Assembly (NCBI RefSeq): GCF_025989185.1
Contig: NZ_JAPDNT010000004.1
Location: forward strand, 62,001-126,000
Source of the DNA: Limobrevibacterium gyesilva
GTDB lineage: Bacteria; Pseudomonadota; Alphaproteobacteria; Acetobacterales; Acetobacteraceae
DNA length: 64,000 nucleotides
Direction of reading: 5' to 3'
The position numbers and the translations under genes are program-made. Under the pieces are notes generated by a model that worked only from the letters and a program-made list of their open reading frames with translations, had not been told where the DNA came from and searched no databases. Positions 60,223 through 64,000 of this stretch are shown here, in pieces. Positions within the stretch are counted from its first letter, which is position 1; each line of letters begins with the position of its first letter.

Positions 60223-61494
60223 TCAGCTGGCCGCCAGGGCCAGACGCACCGGCTCGCCCCAGACGATGCGGCCCGGCGTGTGGCAGGCCGGGCAGGCCGG
60301 ATGCCACTGCGCATGCACGGTGCCGCAGGCGTCGCAGCGCCAGGCGGGGTCGGGCTCGGCGGTGGCGGCGTGGCGCAGGGCGTCGCGCTGGGCGAGCCGC
60401 CCGGCCTCGGTGTCGCCGTGCTCTTCGGCTTCCAGGTCGGCGATCAGCAGCCATAGCCGCTTCTGGTTCAGCCCGGCGCGGCGCGCGGCTTCGCCGTGGC
60501 GGCGCGCCTCACCGGTGAGCCCGGCTTCCAGCGCCACGCGGGCCAGCAGCAGGCGGCTCTCCGGGTGGTCGGGGGCCCCCTGGACCAGTCTTTCGGCCAG
60601 CTGCATCCGCGCCATCTTGTCGCTGGTCGCGGCCAGGGCGGATTCCGCCATCTCCGGATTGGGGGCCAGTTTCCAGGTCTCGCGCAGCACTTCCTGGGCA
60701 CGGCCTTCGCGGCCGGATTGGCGCAGGCGCTTGGCATAGGCCAGGGCGGCGGGGGTGAAGGCCGGATTATCCTTCCAGGCGCGCCGGGCCAGCTTCAGCG
60801 CCTGCGCCGGGTCGATCGCGGATTCGGCGGCGGCGGTGACATAGGCGGCGTGCGGCGCGTCGGGTCCGGCCAGCGCCAGCGCCTGGGTCCAGTCACCGAC
60901 GCGGACCGCCAGCATCGTCCGTTCCTCGCGCAGCCAGGCATTGCCGGGATGCGCGGCCTCGGCGCGTCGGGCCAGGTCGGCGGCGGCGCTCCAGTCCTCG
61001 CGCGCGATCGCCAGCCGGAACAGGCCGCGCAGGCCGAGGAACGCGGCATCCTCGCCGGCGGCAAGCTGGTGGTAGAGGGCCTCGGCTTCGGCTTCGCTGC
61101 CGGCCAGCCGGGCCGCTTCGGCCGCGAGCAGCAGGGTCTGCGGCGTGTCGCCCAGCAGGGCGCGGGCCCGTTGCGCCTGGCGCCGGGCCTCACCCGCGTC
61201 GGCGGCGGCGAGTGCGACCAGGGTGCGGGTGACCGCGGCGTCACCGCGCTCGCGCCGGCGCCGCTCGCGCCAGCGTCGCCAACGGCGCGGCAGGGTGACG
61301 AGGGTGCCGAGCAGGCGGAGCAGCAGGTACAGCACCAGCACCAGCACGGCGAGCGCAATCGCGGCAACCGGCGTGGAGGCCTCGAACGTGTAGCCGCCGA
61401 CGGTGGCGGCGACATGTCCTGGCAGCCCTGCGACCGACCAGGCGAGCGCGACCGCGACCGCGCTCGCCGCCAGCACCCAGAGAATACGGACCAT
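60223..61494 (-). CDS. HemY-like TPR protein with C-terminal LapB-type zinc ribbon
   Basis: 423 residues. Two membrane helices in the HemY_N region (about 5-25, 44-65), a long run of TPR-like helices, and a C-terminal CxxC-x10-CxxC zinc ribbon (CDACGTVHAQWHPACPAC). LapB/YciM of enterobacteria has the same order (anchor, TPRs, rubredoxin-like ribbon). The gene lies last in hemC-hemD-mitofilin-hemY, the usual alphaproteobacterial heme locus, and overlaps the mitofilin gene. Family names differ; the metal-ribbon ending is the notable point. Confidence 0.85.
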   Translation of the reverse strand: MVRILWVLAASAVAVALAWSVAGLPGHVAATVGGYTFEASTPVAAIALAVLVLVLYLLLRLLGTLVTLPRRWRRWRERRRRERGDAAVTRTLVALAAADAGEARRQAQRARALLGDTPQTLLLAAEAARLAGSEAEAEALYHQLAAGEDAAFLGLRGLFRLAIAREDWSAAADLARRAEAAHPGNAWLREERTMLAVRVGDWTQALALAGPDAPHAAYVTAAAESAIDPAQALKLARRAWKDNPAFTPAALAYAKRLRQSGREGRAQEVLRETWKLAPNPEMAESALAATSDKMARMQLAERLVQGAPDHPESRLLLARVALEAGLTGEARRHGEAARRAGLNQKRLWLLIADLEAEEHGDTEAGRLAQRDALRHAATAEPDPAWRCDACGTVHAQWHPACPACHTPGRIVWGEPVRLALAAS

Positions 61495-62489
61495 CAGCCG
61501 CGCGCCAGGCCGGCGAGAAGGGCGCCGAGGGCGGCGCGGGCATCCAGCAGCGCCTGCGCCTGCGCCCGCCAGTCTGCCATCGCCGCGGCGGCCGCCAGGT
61601 CGAGCCCGTCCAGCGCCGCCACGGCGCCAGCGAGGTCGCCGGCGTCCAGCCTCTCCTTCGTCGTCGCGAGGACCGCGGTGGCGGGGGCGCCCAGGATCAC
61701 TTTCTCGCCCTCGCGCACGGTAATCAGGGCGCCGACGCGCTGCCAGACGCGCTGGCCGAGGGACGTGCCGTCGGCGGCCGGGCGGCTGGCGGCGATGGCG
61801 GCACGGGCGGCCTCGGGGAAGGCCAGGACCAGGGCCGCCTGGGTCGGGGGCGCGACATTGGCGAAGCGCGCGAGGGCGGCGGGTGCGCCGGCGATCTCGC
61901 CCAGCTTCTGCCCGGAGTCCAGCGCCACGGCGGCGGCCTGCAGGCGGCCGAGGCGGGTGGCGCGCGCGTCCAGCTCCCGGGCCTGCGTTTCCTCCTGCGC
62001 CAGGCGCCGTTCCAGGGCTTCCAGGCGCCCGGTCAAAGGGGCGGTCAGCTCGGACGGGTTCGGCGCTGGAGCGGCGGCCGGGCGCTGCTCCAGGGCGGCG
62101 ATGCGCGATTCCAGCGGGCGTAGATCGGGCGCCGGGGCGGGCACGGGGGCCGGGCGCTGCTCAAGCTGGACCAGGCGCTGCTGCAAGGTGCGGAGCTGGG
62201 CTTCCAGCCCGTCCACGCGGGCGGGATCGGCGCCGGGCGGTTGTTCGAGCGTGTCGAGCCGTTGCCAGATGAAGAACAGTGCCAGGAACGCCAGCAGGAA
62301 GCCCAAAGCGGAGAACACGGCCAGGGCGCTGCGCGGGCTGTGGCTGGGCGTTGCTCCGGCCGGTTCGGCCGGCGTCGGCGCGGCCCTTTCCGGCCCAGCC
62401 TTTTCCGCTCCGGCCTGTTCGAGCGCGGTCCTGGCCGCGGGGAGGTCCGGGGCGGCGCCGGGCGCGGCGGGGTGCGTGGGGTCGGTCAT
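61494..62489 (-). CDS. Mitofilin-like (alphaproteobacterial Mic60/HemX-locus) protein
   Basis: 331 residues. Cytoplasmic Pro/Ala-rich N-terminus, one membrane helix (about 56-75, SALAVFSALGFLLAFLALFF), a long coiled coil (about 76-190, with LEAQLRTLQQRLVQLEQ) and a C-terminal globular mitofilin-like region. In alphaproteobacteria this gene between hemD and hemY is the ancestor-type of mitochondrial Mic60, proposed to shape membrane invaginations. The start overlaps the hemD stop and the end overlaps the hemY start. Confidence 0.85.
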   Translation of the reverse strand: MTDPTHPAAPGAAPDLPAARTALEQAGAEKAGPERAAPTPAEPAGATPSHSPRSALAVFSALGFLLAFLALFFIWQRLDTLEQPPGADPARVDGLEAQLRTLQQRLVQLEQRPAPVPAPAPDLRPLESRIAALEQRPAAAPAPNPSELTAPLTGRLEALERRLAQEETQARELDARATRLGRLQAAAVALDSGQKLGEIAGAPAALARFANVAPPTQAALVLAFPEAARAAIAASRPAADGTSLGQRVWQRVGALITVREGEKVILGAPATAVLATTKERLDAGDLAGAVAALDGLDLAAAAAMADWRAQAQALLDARAALGALLAGLARG

Positions 62490-63199
62490 CGCAATAGGGC
62501 CAACAGCTCGTCCTGGTTCGGGTTTGATGCAACACGGATGCGCCGCCACGGCAAGGGGGCGAGGGCCGCTGCGGTCGGCTCGGAGATCGCCAATGCCTCG
62601 ATTCTCTCGACCAGTTTAGCCGGCAGTGCGGCCTGCAGCAGGCTCACGAAGGCGTGGGCGCAGGCCGGCGAGAAGAACAGCGCGGAGCGCAGCCCGCCTT
62701 GCATCAGGGCGGCACAGGCCGCGTCCGGCAGTGCGGCCGCCGGATACGCGGCATAGACGCTGCGGCGGATCAGCGTGAAGCCGGTTGCGCGCAACCGGGC
62801 GGCGAGGCCGGTCCCCTGGCCGCGCCCCGCGGCCAGCAGCAGCGCGGCGCCGGCGGGATCGCAGAGGCGGGTGGTCAACAGCGCCAGCGCCACCGCATCG
62901 CGGCCCGCACTGTGCACCAGGGTGAACCCGGCCTCTGTGGCCCGCCGGGCGGTGGCGTCGCCGACGGCCAGCAGCGTCAGGCCGTGATAGGCGGCGGGCA
63001 GCGCGGGCAGGGCGTTGCCGCTGGTCACCAGCAGCGCTTGCAGCGTGCGGGCCGGCGGCAGGCGCGGCGCCAGGGGGGCGATCTCCAGCACCGGCGCGGC
63101 CACGGGGTGCAACCCCATGGCGGCAACGCGCTGCATCGTTTCCTCGCCGCCGGACCGATGGCGGGTGATCAGGACCCCGTGCGGGGTGTCATCAGGCAA
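62486..63199 (-). CDS. hemD: Uroporphyrinogen-III synthase
   Basis: 237 residues of the HemD family (cyclisation of hydroxymethylbilane to uroporphyrinogen III). Typical HemD features are GVLITRHRSGGEETMQRVAAMG at the start, LLVTSGNAL, LLAVGDATARRATEAGF, RRSVYAAYPA and ALFFSPACAHAFVSLL. The likely start is TTG at 63199, overlapping the hemC stop by 8 nt; a longer frame to 63277 runs inside hemC. HemD sequences are always divergent, so the assignment rests on motifs plus gene order. Confidence 0.88.
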   Translation of the reverse strand: MPDDTPHGVLITRHRSGGEETMQRVAAMGLHPVAAPVLEIAPLAPRLPPARTLQALLVTSGNALPALPAAYHGLTLLAVGDATARRATEAGFTLVHSAGRDAVALALLTTRLCDPAGAALLLAAGRGQGTGLAARLRATGFTLIRRSVYAAYPAAALPDAACAALMQGGLRSALFFSPACAHAFVSLLQAALPAKLVERIEALAISEPTAAALAPLPWRRIRVASNPNQDELLALLR

Positions 63200-64000
63200 A
63201 GATATCGCGCGGGCTGTCGGCGCGCAGGCTGGCGCCGAGCTCGATGCCGATCCGCGCCGCGTCCTCACGCGCCCCACCGAGGCTGCGCTTCAGCAGGAAG
63301 CTGCCGTCGGCGCGGGCCACCAGGCCGGTCAGATGCAAGCTGCCGTCCGGCAGCAGCCGCGCATGGCCGCCGATCGGGGTGCGGCAGGAGCCGTCGAGTT
63401 CGGCCAGCAATGCGCGTTCGGCGGTGGAGACGGCCTTGGCCACGGGATCCTCGATCGCCGCCAGAAGCTGCAGCAGATCGGTGTCGTCGGCGCGCACGGT
63501 GACGCCGACGATGCCCTGGCCGGCCGCGGGCACCATGGCCTCCGGGTCCAGCACCACGGTGGCCTCGTGCTCCAGCCCCAGCCGGCGCAGGCCGGCCAGC
63601 GCCAGGAACGTGGCGTCGTAGGCGCCGGCCTTCACCTTCGACAGCCGGGCATTCACGTTGCCGCGCAGGATGCCGAAGCGCAGGTCGGGCCGCGCGTGCA
63701 GGATCTGCGCCTGGCGGCGGACCGAGCTGGAGCCGATCAGCGCGCCGGACGGCAGCGCGCCATAGGGGTCGGCCGGGTCGACCGCAGCGCAGCTGGGGCC
63801 GAGGATCAGTGCGTCGCGGGCGTCCTCGCGGGTCAGGGTGCAGGCCAGCACGATGCCCGGCGGCAGCTCGGTCTCCAGGTCCTTCAGGCTGTGCACGGCG
63901 AAGTCGATGCGGCCGTCCGCCAGCGCCTCGTGGATCTCCTTGGCGAACAGGCCCTTGCCGCCGATCTCCGCCAGGCGCTTGTCCTGGACCGAGTCGCCGG
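63192..64000 (-). CDS. hemC: Porphobilinogen deaminase (N-terminus cut by window edge)
   Basis: About 269 residues of HemC, which joins four porphobilinogens to hydroxymethylbilane. The frame is open to the right edge, with IGGKGLFAKEIHEALADGRIDFAVHSLKD, SSSVRRQAQILHARPDL and GNVNARLSKV; the cofactor-binding Cys lies in DGSCRTPIGGHA. The first residues are outside the window. It starts the hemC-hemD-mitofilin-hemY block. Confidence 0.95.
   Translation of the reverse strand, partial: GDSVQDKRLAEIGGKGLFAKEIHEALADGRIDFAVHSLKDLETELPPGIVLACTLTREDARDALILGPSCAAVDPADPYGALPSGALIGSSSVRRQAQILHARPDLRFGILRGNVNARLSKVKAGAYDATFLALAGLRRLGLEHEATVVLDPEAMVPAAGQGIVGVTVRADDTDLLQLLAAIEDPVAKAVSTAERALLAELDGSCRTPIGGHARLLPDGSLHLTGLVARADGSFLLKRSLGGAREDAARIGIELGASLRADSPRDIFA

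Overview
The window is high-GC DNA with alphaproteobacterial gene order. The heme block hemC-hemD-mitofilin-hemY, the tamA-tamB pair and the miaB-ybeZ-ybeY-CBS protein operon, together with many dipeptide and amino-acid ABC transporters and FAH, enolase-superfamily and acyl-CoA enzymes, point to Rhodospirillales, probably Acetobacteraceae. That placement is inference from gene content and base composition; no rRNA or tRNA gene was seen. Genes are densely packed, and ATGA, GTGA or TGATG overlaps mark operons.

Layout. 1-1005: lower-GC accessory edge with a cut-off Ser/Thr protein kinase translationally coupled to an unknown 157-aa protein. 1318-3964: a three-gene set resembling the LvaA/LvaB/LvaC 4-hydroxyacyl-CoA pathway. 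4038-9840: tamB and tamA. 9900-14907: plsC, then miaB, phoH-like, ybeY and a CBS protein. 15217-17038: a degenerate histidine kinase and an EAL phosphodiesterase. 17051-21160: FAH-family enzyme, secreted unknown, peptide-binding protein, YibQ-type deacetylase. 21342-25657: an electron-transfer locus with a fused heme c/outer-membrane barrel protein (Cyc2-like), two small c-type cytochromes, two small multi-span membrane proteins and a hemerythrin-like protein. 25716-36739: two head-to-head dipeptide-type ABC transporters, the second with an SDR dehydrogenase and an enolase-superfamily enzyme. 36746-41288: amino-acid ABC parts, metallo-beta-lactamase protein, PEBP protein, CapA protein. 41461-48738: a stress/hypoxia cluster (HhH glycosylase-like, DUF2267, HPF-cold-shock fusion, PolX, nicotinate phosphoribosyltransferase, APH/ATPase protein, PRPP synthetase). 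48858-51045: a second amino-acid ABC set without ATPase. 51121-54542: a CHAT protease, a small one-span membrane protein and a helical protein that looks like the missing TPR/linker half of a TPR-CHAT protein. 54613-59328: BisC-type molybdoenzyme, paired hairpin repeats, enolase-superfamily enzyme, tandem M23 proteins. 59368-64000: Gly/His-rich lipoprotein and the heme-biosynthesis block, cut at the right edge.

How the parts connect. FNR/FixK-type boxes (TTGA-N6-TCAA) precede the Cyc2-like gene and the HPF-cold-shock gene, and two lie between polX and pncB. All are 42-77 nt from a start codon, so the electron-transfer locus and the stress cluster may share a low-oxygen regulator. The most novel-looking element is the three-gene CHAT set at 51121-54542, a candidate caspase-like immune or cell-death module. 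A family of two-hairpin dispersed repeats (one copy near 1.3 kb, a back-to-back pair near 57 kb) shows compensatory stem changes and sits just after stop codons.
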